Source: Actinomadura alba
GTDB taxonomy: Bacteria > Actinomycetota > Actinomycetes > Streptosporangiales > Streptosporangiaceae
Direction of reading: 5' to 3'
Length of the DNA stretch: 64,000 bases
Assembly: GCF_014323705.1 (NCBI RefSeq)
Contig: NZ_JABVEC010000012.1
Span: 158,390-222,389, forward strand
Each line of letters begins with the position of its first letter. Within the stretch, counting starts at the first letter, position 1. The position numbers and the translations under genes are program-made. Below the pieces are notes generated by a model. It had not been told where the DNA came from. It was given only the letters and a program-made list of their open reading frames with translations, and did no database searches. This document shows, in pieces, positions 1 to 7,348 of the stretch.

Positions 1-2
1 TG

Positions 3-506
3 GCGGCCATCCAGATCGCCAACTACGTCGGCGCCACGCCCATCGCCGTCACCAGGACGGGCGCCAAAGCCGAGCGGCTCCTGCAGGCCGGCGCCGCGCA
101 TGTGATCGCCGGCGACGACGGGGACGTGGCCAAGCAGGTGCGCGCGCTCACCGGCGACCGCGGCGCGCGGCTCTTCTTCGATGGCGTCGCCGGTCCCGGT
201 CTGCCGGATCTGGTGCCCGCCGTGGCCCCGGACGGCATGTTGATCGTCTACGGATCGCTCGATGGGCGGCCCACCCCGATGCCGATGTGGTGGCCGATCA
301 ACGTGTACGGCTACGCCATCTTCCATCTGTTCGCCGATCCAGAGCGCACCCACCGGGCCCAAGCGTTCATCAACAACGGCCTGCGCAGCCGCGCGCTCGC
401 CCCGGTGATCGACCGCACCTTCGACCTGGCTGACATCGCTGAAGCCCATCGCCACATGGAAGCCAGCACCCACGTCGGGAAGATCGTCGTCACCGTCCAG
501 CACTGA
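3..506 (+). CDS. Zinc-type alcohol dehydrogenase/quinone oxidoreductase (MDR), C-terminal part
   Basis: This is the 3' part of a medium-chain dehydrogenase/reductase gene; its 5' end lies outside the window, and the open frame runs in from base 3. The visible part begins inside the Rossmann nucleotide-binding fold (AAIQIANYVGA, then a basic stretch VTRTGAKAERL, suggesting NADPH). It ends with the family's typical tail (DLADIAEAHRHMEASTHVGKIVV). Proteins of this family reduce quinones or enones, or oxidise alcohols, in the cytoplasm; the substrate cannot be told from this fragment. A small NTF2-like gene follows 13 bases after the stop and is probably co-transcribed. The family call is firm; the specific reaction is open. 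Confidence 0.85.
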   Translation, partial: AAIQIANYVGATPIAVTRTGAKAERLLQAGAAHVIAGDDGDVAKQVRALTGDRGARLFFDGVAGPGLPDLVPAVAPDGMLIVYGSLDGRPTPMPMWWPINVYGYAIFHLFADPERTHRAQAFINNGLRSRALAPVIDRTFDLADIAEAHRHMEASTHVGKIVVTVQH

Positions 507-519
507 AGGGGACACCACT

Positions 520-888
520 GTGAGCGCTATTTACACCGACCTCATCGACCAGTTCATCAACGCCATCAACGAGAGCGACGCGGCGCGACGCCGCTCGACG
601 ATCGAGCAGATCTTCACACCGGACTGCACCTACACCGACCCGGAAGTCGCCGTGGAAGGACTGGAGTCGCTGGATGCCGCGTTTTCGAGCCTGAAGGAGC
701 GGACTCCACCCGGCTTCCGGTTCAGCCTGAGGGCACCGGTCGACGTCCACCACGACCAAGCACGGTTCTTCTGGCAGTTCGGCCAAGCGGATGCGGCCAC
801 GCCCGCAGCAACGGGCTCGGACGTCGCCCTCTTCGCCGGCGGGCGTATCCGCCACATCTACGCCTTCTTCGACACAAGGAACGACTGA
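520..888 (+). CDS. SnoaL-like/NTF2-fold protein
   Basis: A 122-residue cytoplasmic protein with the look of the NTF2-like (SnoaL) alpha+beta barrel superfamily. It has an N-terminal helix (YTDLIDQFINAINESD), a short motif typical of these folds (FTPDCTYTDPE), and a C-terminal strand ending GGRIRHIYAFFD. Members are cyclases, isomerases, hydrolases or orphan proteins, so no reaction can be assigned. The GTG start is supported by GAAGGGGA just upstream. It sits between the MDR oxidoreductase and a secreted hydrolase, 3 bases before the latter's start codon, so the four genes up to the exporter look like one operon. Confidence 0.7.
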   Translation: MSAIYTDLIDQFINAINESDAARRRSTIEQIFTPDCTYTDPEVAVEGLESLDAAFSSLKERTPPGFRFSLRAPVDVHHDQARFFWQFGQADAATPAATGSDVALFAGGRIRHIYAFFDTRND

Positions 889-891
889 CGC

Positions 892-2163
892 ATGTCTTCT
901 GCCACACGATGGCTGCTTGCCATCTCCTTGCTGGCCGGCTTTGTCTTCTCGAGCGCACAACCGGCCGCCGCTACAGCTCGCGACTGGACAGCCACCTGGA
1001 CCGCCTCGCCACAGCGTCCGAGCGCCGGCTTCGCCCCGAACTGGTCGGAGCAGGGCTTCGCGCACCAAACCGTCCGCCAGACCGTCCGGGTCAGCGCCGG
1101 CGGCGTGGCCGCCCGGATACGGCTGTCGAACGCCTACGGCACCACCCCGCTCACCATCGCCGGCGCTACGGTCGCCCGCACCTCACGCGGCGCCGCCGTA
1201 CGACCAGGCTCGCTGCGACACCTGACCGTCAGCCGGGCACGGACCTTCACGATCCCGGTCGGCGCCGAACTCGCCAGCGACCCGGTACCGTTGCGGCTGG
1301 CCACCCTGGAGTCGGTCACCGTCACCTTCTTCCTGGCAGCGCCGACTGGTCCGGCGACGTTCCACGCCCAGGCCCTTGCGACCAGCTACCGAGCCGCTGG
1401 CGACCACACGGCCGACATCGGCGGTGAAGCGTTCACGCAGACCTCGCAGTCCTGGTACTACCTGAGCGGCGTGGACGTCATCGGCCCCGCATCGCGCAAC
1501 GGCGTGGTCGCCTTCGGCGACTCCCTCACCGATGGAGCCACCAGCAGCACGGACGCCAACAACCGCTACCCCGACGAACTCGCCGAACGGCTGGCTGCCG
1601 CCGGCCGGCCGCACGCCGTGCTGAACCAGGGCATGGCCGGCAACCGCGTCACGGTCGACTCCGCCTGGTTCGGCGACAAAGCCACATCACGGTTCCGGCG
1701 CGATGTCCTCGGCCAAGCCGGCGTGCGCACGGTAATCATCCTGGAAGGCATCAACGACCTCGGCATCAGCGAGCTGGCGGCCGCATCGCCCGCCCCGATC
1801 TTCGCGCCGTACCCCGACGTCTCCACCGAGAAGATCATCTCCGGGCATCGTGAACTGATCCGGCTCGCACACACCCACGGCCTCCGAGTCATCGGCGCGA
1901 CGCTGCCTCCGATCAAGGGATCGGCGTACTACACCGCGCACAGCGAAGCCAAACGGGAGGCACTCAATGCCTGGATCCGCACATCGGGCGAGTACGACGC
2001 AGTGATCGATCTCGACCGCGTCATGGCTTCACCGTCCGATGGCGACCGGCTCAACCCGGCCTACGACTCGGGCGACCATCTGCATCCCAACAACGCCGGC
2101 TACCGAGCCATGGCCTACGCCGTCGACCCCGCCGTCCTCGTCCAACCACGAGGTGCCGTATGA
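892..2163 (+). CDS. Secreted SGNH/GDSL hydrolase
   Basis: A 423-residue extracellular esterase/lipase-type hydrolase. It has a signal peptide at residues 1-28 (hydrophobic LLAISLLAGFVFS, AxA-type cut near AAATA). A beta-rich N-terminal domain follows, then the SGNH fold: block I GDSLTDG carries the nucleophile serine, the Gly block is near LNQGMAGNRV, block III is EGINDLG, and the block V Asp-His is in DHLHPNNAGY. All four catalytic blocks are present, so the enzyme should be active. Substrate (lipid, acetylated sugar or polymer ester) is not evident. Its last bases overlap the start of the exporter gene by four (ATGA), which implies translational coupling. Confidence 0.88.
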   Translation: MSSATRWLLAISLLAGFVFSSAQPAAATARDWTATWTASPQRPSAGFAPNWSEQGFAHQTVRQTVRVSAGGVAARIRLSNAYGTTPLTIAGATVARTSRGAAVRPGSLRHLTVSRARTFTIPVGAELASDPVPLRLATLESVTVTFFLAAPTGPATFHAQALATSYRAAGDHTADIGGEAFTQTSQSWYYLSGVDVIGPASRNGVVAFGDSLTDGATSSTDANNRYPDELAERLAAAGRPHAVLNQGMAGNRVTVDSAWFGDKATSRFRRDVLGQAGVRTVIILEGINDLGISELAAASPAPIFAPYPDVSTEKIISGHRELIRLAHTHGLRVIGATLPPIKGSAYYTAHSEAKREALNAWIRTSGEYDAVIDLDRVMASPSDGDRLNPAYDSGDHLHPNNAGYRAMAYAVDPAVLVQPRGAV

Positions 2164-3650
2164 CCGGCTCGAGCCCTGGCGCTCAGGTGTCCAAGCCGCA
2201 GTCGAAAGGGCTGATGCTCGCCCTGATCGCCGCCACGCAGTTCACCGTCGCCGCCGACTACAACATCGTCTACGTCGCGCTGCCGGACATGGGGCGGGCA
2301 CTCGGGTTCACCGCGCAGTCCCTGCAGTGGGTCGTCAGCTCCTACGCCATCGCCCTCGGCGGGTTCCTCCTGCTCGGTGGGCGGCTGGTCGACCGGCTCG
2401 GGGCACGCCGGATGCTGATACTTGGGCTGGCCCTGTTCGGGCTGGCCTGCCTGGCCGGCGGGTTTGCCGGCGGCCCCGCCCCACTCATCGCCGCCCGGGC
2501 CGTCCAAGGAATCGGCGCGGCGCTGCTCGCACCGGCGACGCTGACCCTCATCAACACCCGCTTCGCGGAAGGGCGGGAGCGTAACCACGCGCTCGCCGTG
2601 TGGGGCGCGGTCGGCAGCGCAGGGCTGGCGGCCGGCGCCCTGCTCGGCGGGGTGCTGACCGACGCGTGGGGATGGCGGTGGGTGCTGTTCGTGCTGGCGG
2701 CGCCCGCGCTGCTGGCCGCGGCCGCGGCCCCGGTGGTTCTGGACCCGGACCGGCCCGGCAATGACCGAGCAGGGGTGTGGGGCCGGATCGACGTGCCGGG
2801 CGCGGTGCTCGCCACCGTCGGATCCTCACTCCTCGTGCTGGGCCTGGTGAACGGACCGGAGTCGGGCTGGGGGTCACTCCAGGGCGCAGGCTCGATCACC
2901 GCCGGGGTGCTGATGCTCGGTGCGTTCCTGCTTGCGGAGGGGCGGACCCGGGACCCACTGATGCCGCCGGGGCTGCTCCGCAACCGGAACCTAGCGATCT
3001 CGGTGCTGGTGATCCTGATCTTCCAGAGCGCGCTCGGTGGATGCTATTACCTCTACACCACCTACCTGCAAGGCGTGCTGCACTACGACGCGCTGGCGGC
3101 CGGGCTGGCGTTCCTGCCGCTGGCCGCCTGCTCCATGGTGGCGGCGCTGTGGCTGGCCAGGGTGCTTGGACGGTTGGGGCTGCGCGTCACGCTGGTGACG
3201 GGCATGACCGTCAACGGCATTGGCATCGTGCTGACGGCGGCGGCCGTGGGCACGGGGGCGCCCTTCTGGGCGCTGCTGCCCGGGCTTGTCGTTTGGGGAA
3301 TCGGCGGTGGCATGACCTTCCCGGCGATGTTCGCCAGCGCGGCGACCGGGGTCGAGCCGGACAAGGCAGGCATCGCCTCCGGTGTCGCGTCGGCCTTCCA
3401 ACAGATCGGCGGCGCTGCCGGGCTGGCGATCCTGGTGGCCATCGCGACAGCGGCCGGCCTCGGCGACAGCGCGGGGACGGATTCAACCGCCGATGGCATG
3501 CAGACAGCCATGTGGATCGGCGGCGCCGCCTCGATGGGAGGCGGCCTGCTGGCCCTTGCCCTGCACCGGCCGGGCACTCCGACGCGGCCCCGAACGGCGG
3601 AGGGCAGGCCGACAGCTCGGCCGGAGGACGCGGACACAGTGAAATCGTGA
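2160..3650 (+). CDS. DHA2-family MFS drug:proton exporter
   Basis: A 496-residue inner-membrane protein of the EmrB/QacA type (DHA2, normally 14 membrane helices). Helix 1 is followed by the usual DYNIVYVALPDMGRALG stretch, and the antiporter signature around LAPATLTLINTRF and GAVGSAGLAAGALLGG is clear. It exports small hydrophobic compounds in exchange for protons. The ATG overlaps the stop of the secreted hydrolase by four bases, so export and extracellular hydrolysis are probably co-expressed. It is the last gene of the operon; a hairpin follows. The substrate is unknown. Confidence 0.88.
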   Translation: MTGSSPGAQVSKPQSKGLMLALIAATQFTVAADYNIVYVALPDMGRALGFTAQSLQWVVSSYAIALGGFLLLGGRLVDRLGARRMLILGLALFGLACLAGGFAGGPAPLIAARAVQGIGAALLAPATLTLINTRFAEGRERNHALAVWGAVGSAGLAAGALLGGVLTDAWGWRWVLFVLAAPALLAAAAAPVVLDPDRPGNDRAGVWGRIDVPGAVLATVGSSLLVLGLVNGPESGWGSLQGAGSITAGVLMLGAFLLAEGRTRDPLMPPGLLRNRNLAISVLVILIFQSALGGCYYLYTTYLQGVLHYDALAAGLAFLPLAACSMVAALWLARVLGRLGLRVTLVTGMTVNGIGIVLTAAAVGTGAPFWALLPGLVVWGIGGGMTFPAMFASAATGVEPDKAGIASGVASAFQQIGGAAGLAILVAIATAAGLGDSAGTDSTADGMQTAMWIGGAASMGGGLLALALHRPGTPTRPRTAEGRPTARPEDADTVKS

Positions 3651-3768
3651 TCCACTTGCTGGTGTAGCGTGCCCGCCCGGCACGCTCCACCAGCCCCGTG
3701 GTGTCGGTGGTGAAGGAGCGTCAAACCCTGCGCTCCGCAGGCACCGGACGGGGTAAGTGTGGCGCACG

Positions 3769-3803
3769 ATGCGGGGGACCGCGCAGCCACGGCCCCCTCG
3801 CAT
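3769..3803. terminator. Intrinsic-type hairpin between convergent genes
   Basis: ATGCGGGGG pairs with CCCCCTCGCAT with one bulged T, leaving a 15-base loop. It lies between the 3' ends of the exporter gene and the convergent serine hydrolase gene and could stop transcription in both directions. There is no U-tract, as is common in actinomycetes. Confidence 0.5.
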
Positions 3804-3808
3804 GGCGT

Positions 3809-5188
3809 TCAGGCCTTGACGCGGCGCAGCGCGCGTCCGTTGCAGTGGATGTAGCGGGTGCCGTCGCCGAGCTGGAGGAACACCACCGCCTGGGCCTCGC
3901 CGCTGCCGAGGTGGCCGGCGGCGTAGATGTTCTCGTCCAGGGTCGGCAGCAGCGGGCCCTTGAAGTTCGTGCCGCCGAGGTTGTCGGCGATGATGCCGCG
4001 CGGCATGAGCGTCAGGGCCAGCTCGCGGTCGTCGCCGGGCTCGACGAGCATGGTGACGTTGACGCTGTCGTAGGTGCCGGTCCAGTCGTCGGCGCCGGCC
4101 GGCAGGGGCGCCCCGGACACCGCGACGGCCTGGGCGGGCATGGTGATCCCGGCGAGCTCGGAGAAGATCTCCCCGAACAGGCGCGCGCCCAGCAGCGAGG
4201 AGTCGCCACCGTTGAAGGTGATGACCACCGCGGTGTCATGACCGGGCGCGAACCGCATCAGGCAACCCTGGCCGACGTTGCCGCCGTCGTGCCCCGCGAC
4301 CCGGCCGCCGTCCCAGTCCATGAGCATCAGCCCGAGGCCCCAGTGGTCGGCCAGGCGGGTGTCGGGGACGGCGATCTGCGCGGTGCGCATCAGCCGGACG
4401 GCGTCCGCGGGCAGGACGCGCTCGCCGGTCAGCGGTGAGACCCCGTCGTCCAGGAGCATCCGGCCGAACGCCAGGACGTCCTCCGCGGTCGCGCTGAGCC
4501 CGCCCGCCGGGCCGATGGATCGAAGGTACGACCAGCGCGGCGCGGGAACCGGCTTCCCGTCGGTCCCCGGCACGTGCCCGTACGCCGCACGGAACCGCAG
4601 CACGTCGTCCGGGAACGCCACGGTCCGGGTGACGCCGAGCGGGTCGAGCAGCTCGGTGCGGATCGCGTCCTCGAACGTGCCGCCGGTGACCTTCTCCACC
4701 ACCCGCCCGATGATCACGAAGCCGCTGTTGCAGTACGACATGATCGTGTCCGGCGGCTGTGCCTGCTCCAGCGTGACGCACGACTCGACATACCGCTCCA
4801 GCGCGTCGTCGCCCCGCCCGGTGTCGAGGAAGTGGTCTCCGTCGATCCCGCCGGTGTGCGTGAGCAGATGACGCAGCGTCAGCCGCTGGGAGACCACCGG
4901 GTCGGCGACGCGGAACTCCGGGACGTAGGTGATCAGCGGGATGTCGATGTCGAGCACCCCGCGGTCGGCCAGCCGCATGACCAGCGCGGCCGTGTACGCC
5001 TTGGTCACCGAGCCGATCTGGAAGACCGAGCCGGGGGTGGTCTCGACGCCGGTCTCCAGGTGGAGGACACCGGTCGCCAGCGCCAGAGATTCGCCCCCGT
5101 GATAGATGGCCAGCGTCGCGCCGGGCACGTCGCCCGCGGCCGCCGCCTCGTCGAGCAGGCGCTGCCAGCGCCCCCGGTTGAGGGACAT
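3809..5188 (-). CDS. Serine hydrolase, class C beta-lactamase/D-aminopeptidase-like
   Basis: A 459-residue protein of the beta-lactamase/penicillin-binding (AmpC, PF00144-like) family. The SxxK nucleophile motif is S60-V-T-K63, the Y-x-N motif is Y152-C-N154, and a glycine-rich AGHDGGN stretch stands where the third motif falls. A C-terminal lipocalin-like region of about 110 residues follows the catalytic domain. I see no signal peptide, so it is probably cytoplasmic. The ATG at 5188 has GGAG six bases ahead; a longer reading from TTG at 5200 is less likely. It is the third gene of an operon with a racemase and a GNAT acyltransferase, which suggests a peptidase, amidase or esterase acting on amino acid derivatives rather than antibiotic resistance. 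Confidence 0.8.
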   Translation of the reverse strand: MSLNRGRWQRLLDEAAAAGDVPGATLAIYHGGESLALATGVLHLETGVETTPGSVFQIGSVTKAYTAALVMRLADRGVLDIDIPLITYVPEFRVADPVVSQRLTLRHLLTHTGGIDGDHFLDTGRGDDALERYVESCVTLEQAQPPDTIMSYCNSGFVIIGRVVEKVTGGTFEDAIRTELLDPLGVTRTVAFPDDVLRFRAAYGHVPGTDGKPVPAPRWSYLRSIGPAGGLSATAEDVLAFGRMLLDDGVSPLTGERVLPADAVRLMRTAQIAVPDTRLADHWGLGLMLMDWDGGRVAGHDGGNVGQGCLMRFAPGHDTAVVITFNGGDSSLLGARLFGEIFSELAGITMPAQAVAVSGAPLPAGADDWTGTYDSVNVTMLVEPGDDRELALTLMPRGIIADNLGGTNFKGPLLPTLDENIYAAGHLGSGEAQAVVFLQLGDGTRYIHCNGRALRRVKA

Positions 5189-5228
5189 CGAACGCTCCAA
5201 TGTGTCGTGATTCCAGGCCGGGGCCTGG

Positions 5229-6329
5229 TCAGAGGGGGATCCATTCGGCGGAGGTGGTGAACTCGTCCAGGCGCTCCGGGAGGGGGTCCACCCCGATGCC
5301 CGGTCCCACGGGCACGTCGAGGTGGCCGTCGTCCAGCTCGAATGGCTCGGTGATGTCGGCGGCGTAGTAGCGGCGGGACGCCGACGTGTCGCCGGGCAGG
5401 GTGAAGCCGGGCAGTGCGGCCAGTGCGACGTTGGGGGCGCGGCCGAGGCCGGTCTCCAGCATCCCGCCGCACCACACCGGGACGCCGTGCGCCTGGCACA
5501 GGTCGTGGATGCGGCGGGCCTCCAGGTACCCGCCGACGCGGCCGGGTTTGATGTTGATGATCGCGGCGGCGCCCAGCGAGATCGCGGCGGCGGCGTGCGC
5601 GGCGGACTCGATCGATTCGTCCAGGCAGACCGGAGTCTTGATCATCTGGGCGAGCCTGGCGTGCTGGACAAGGTCGTCGTCGGCCAGCGGCTGCTCGATC
5701 AGCAGCAGGTCGAAGTCGTCCAGCCGCGCGAGCCGCCGGGCGTCGGCGAGGGTGTACGCGGCGTTGGCGTCGACCTGGAGGAGCAGGTCGTCGCCGAACC
5801 GCTCGCGGACGGCGCGGACGGGCGCCACGTCCCACTCCGGTTCGATCTTCAGCTTGATCCGGACGTAGCCCTCGGCGATGTACCCCGCGACGGCGTCCAG
5901 CAGCTCGGGAATCGAGTCCATGATCCCGACCGAGACCCCGCAGGGCACCCGGTCGCGGGCCACGCCGAGGGACCGCCCGAACGACTCGCCGACCGCGCGC
6001 AGCTGCGCGTCGAGGATGGCGGTGCCCAGCGCGGCCTTGGCCATCCGGTGGCCTTTGAACGGTTCGAGCGCGCGCTCGGCCGCGTGGGCGTCCACGTTCG
6101 CGGGCAGCGCCGGGATCAGGAATCGCCGCAGCACGTCCGCCGTGCCGTCCACGTACTCGGAGGAGTACAGCGGCCCGGACATCGCGACGCACTCGCCCCA
6201 CCCCTCCGCCTCGGGCGTCACCACGCGGACCAGCAGCACGTCGCGCGCGGTCTCGGTGCCGAAGGACGTGCGGAACGGCGCCACCAGCGGCATCGCGATC
6301 CGCCGCAGCTCGATTCCGGTGATCTTCAT
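5229..6329 (-). CDS. Enolase-superfamily racemase (N-acylamino acid racemase/o-succinylbenzoate synthase type)
   Basis: A 366-residue muconate-lactonizing-enzyme-subgroup member of the enolase superfamily. The catalytic lysine pair is K159-L-K161, metal ligands are D187, E212 and D237, and the opposing lysine is K261 in NIKPGRVGG. The N-terminal capping domain is complete. Known relatives either make o-succinylbenzoate for menaquinone (MenC) or racemise N-succinyl/N-acyl amino acids. Adjacency to a COG3375-like acyltransferase, without other men genes, favours the amino-acid racemase role by analogy with the N-succinylamino-acid racemase operons of Geobacillus. Its ATG overlaps the acyltransferase stop by four bases; AAGGGG lies just upstream. 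Confidence 0.82.
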   Translation of the reverse strand: MKITGIELRRIAMPLVAPFRTSFGTETARDVLLVRVVTPEAEGWGECVAMSGPLYSSEYVDGTADVLRRFLIPALPANVDAHAAERALEPFKGHRMAKAALGTAILDAQLRAVGESFGRSLGVARDRVPCGVSVGIMDSIPELLDAVAGYIAEGYVRIKLKIEPEWDVAPVRAVRERFGDDLLLQVDANAAYTLADARRLARLDDFDLLLIEQPLADDDLVQHARLAQMIKTPVCLDESIESAAHAAAAISLGAAAIINIKPGRVGGYLEARRIHDLCQAHGVPVWCGGMLETGLGRAPNVALAALPGFTLPGDTSASRRYYAADITEPFELDDGHLDVPVGPGIGVDPLPERLDEFTTSAEWIPL

Positions 6330-7135
6330 GAGGACCCCTTGGCGTGGTTGAATCCGCGTTCGATCGGCTCGCGTTCGACGACGTAGCAGGACCTGCGGTG
6401 GAATCCGGTGACCCGCGCGCCCTCGTCCAGCAGACCGCCCAGCACGTCCCGGAGCGCGACCCGCCAGGCGCGGGCGGCCTCCGGATCCCGCCGGCGCAGC
6501 CCCTCGATGTCCTGCGGCACCGCGACCAGGAGCGCCGGCGCGTTGGTCGTGCCGGGCACCGGCCGGCCGTCGTGGTCGCTCAGCGCGGCCACCGCCCCCG
6601 CGGGGACCCCGGCCTGAACGGCCCGTCCCGCCGCGGCGGCGACGACCCGCGGGTCCGCCAGCGGCCAGGCCGCCAGCACCCGGTCGGTCTCGTCCCCGCT
6701 GTTGATCGAGTCGTCCATGGCCCCGTAGAACGAGGCCAGGTACTCCACGGGACGGGCGCCCAGCTTGACCAAGTTGAAGTGCGCGTTACGGCTGACCAGC
6801 GGATCGTAGGTCCAGGTGATGCGGCTCAGCCCGCGGTCCAGCGCCCACCGGCGCTGGTGCAGCTTCAGCGCCATGCCGATCCCGCGGCCGGCCCTGGCGC
6901 CGGTCATGTGGGAGTGCAGCGAAACCCCGGGCGGGGCGGCCAGGAAGGCTATCGACATCCCGACCAAGCGGCCGTCCTGGTAGGCCCCGGCCACGTAGTT
7001 CCCCGCGTGCGACAGGGCGCGCAGCAGCTCGACCTGGACCGGTTCCGCGCCGGGATCGGGGTGCCAGATGGCGTCGATCAGCCGGTAGACCTCGTAGAGG
7101 TCCTCCAGCTCGTAGAGCTCGCGCACCTCGATCAC
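6326..7135 (-). CDS. GNAT-family N-acyltransferase (COG3375-like)
   Basis: A 269-residue protein resembling the COG3375 group of GNAT acyltransferases. The acyl-CoA binding loop is seen as MTGARAGRGIGMALKLHQR, and the family's W-T-Y-D-P and R-N-A-H-F-N-L stretches follow. In Geobacillus, members of this group succinylate D-amino acids, and the linked racemase then inverts them. The same pairing here supports a role in converting or salvaging amino acid enantiomers in the cytoplasm. It is the first gene of the three-gene minus-strand operon. It starts with GTG and I see no strong ribosome site, so the exact start is less sure than the family. Confidence 0.8.
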   Translation of the reverse strand: MIEVRELYELEDLYEVYRLIDAIWHPDPGAEPVQVELLRALSHAGNYVAGAYQDGRLVGMSIAFLAAPPGVSLHSHMTGARAGRGIGMALKLHQRRWALDRGLSRITWTYDPLVSRNAHFNLVKLGARPVEYLASFYGAMDDSINSGDETDRVLAAWPLADPRVVAAAAGRAVQAGVPAGAVAALSDHDGRPVPGTTNAPALLVAVPQDIEGLRRRDPEAARAWRVALRDVLGGLLDEGARVTGFHRRSCYVVEREPIERGFNHAKGSS

Positions 7136-7348
7136 CGCGCCACCGCCGGGTGGCCGGACGAGAAGGACCCGCAGACCACGAGCTCTTCCAGGTCGGCCGT
7201 CATCGCGGCGCGGAGCTGAGGCTCAATGAACACGGACCGGCCTTCCGAGGAGTCGATACCAGGACACTAAGCGAGGTCAGAGCCCCGGAGTTCGTCCCAT
7301 GCGACAAGAGGAGCCGGAGATTCGTCGCCCGATCCCAAGAGGCGGCCG

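Noticed and set aside
520..888. SgcJ-type NTF2-like enediyne protein
   Set aside because: It is 50 kb from the cluster, and its sequence shows no features tying it to enediyne genes.
3809..5188. Secreted class C beta-lactamase for resistance
   Set aside because: No signal peptide is seen, a C-terminal lipocalin-like part is present and it is in an operon with amino acid enzymes.
5005..6201. 398-residue minus-strand frame over racemase and hydrolase
   Set aside because: Arginine-rich shadow of both genes in another frame.
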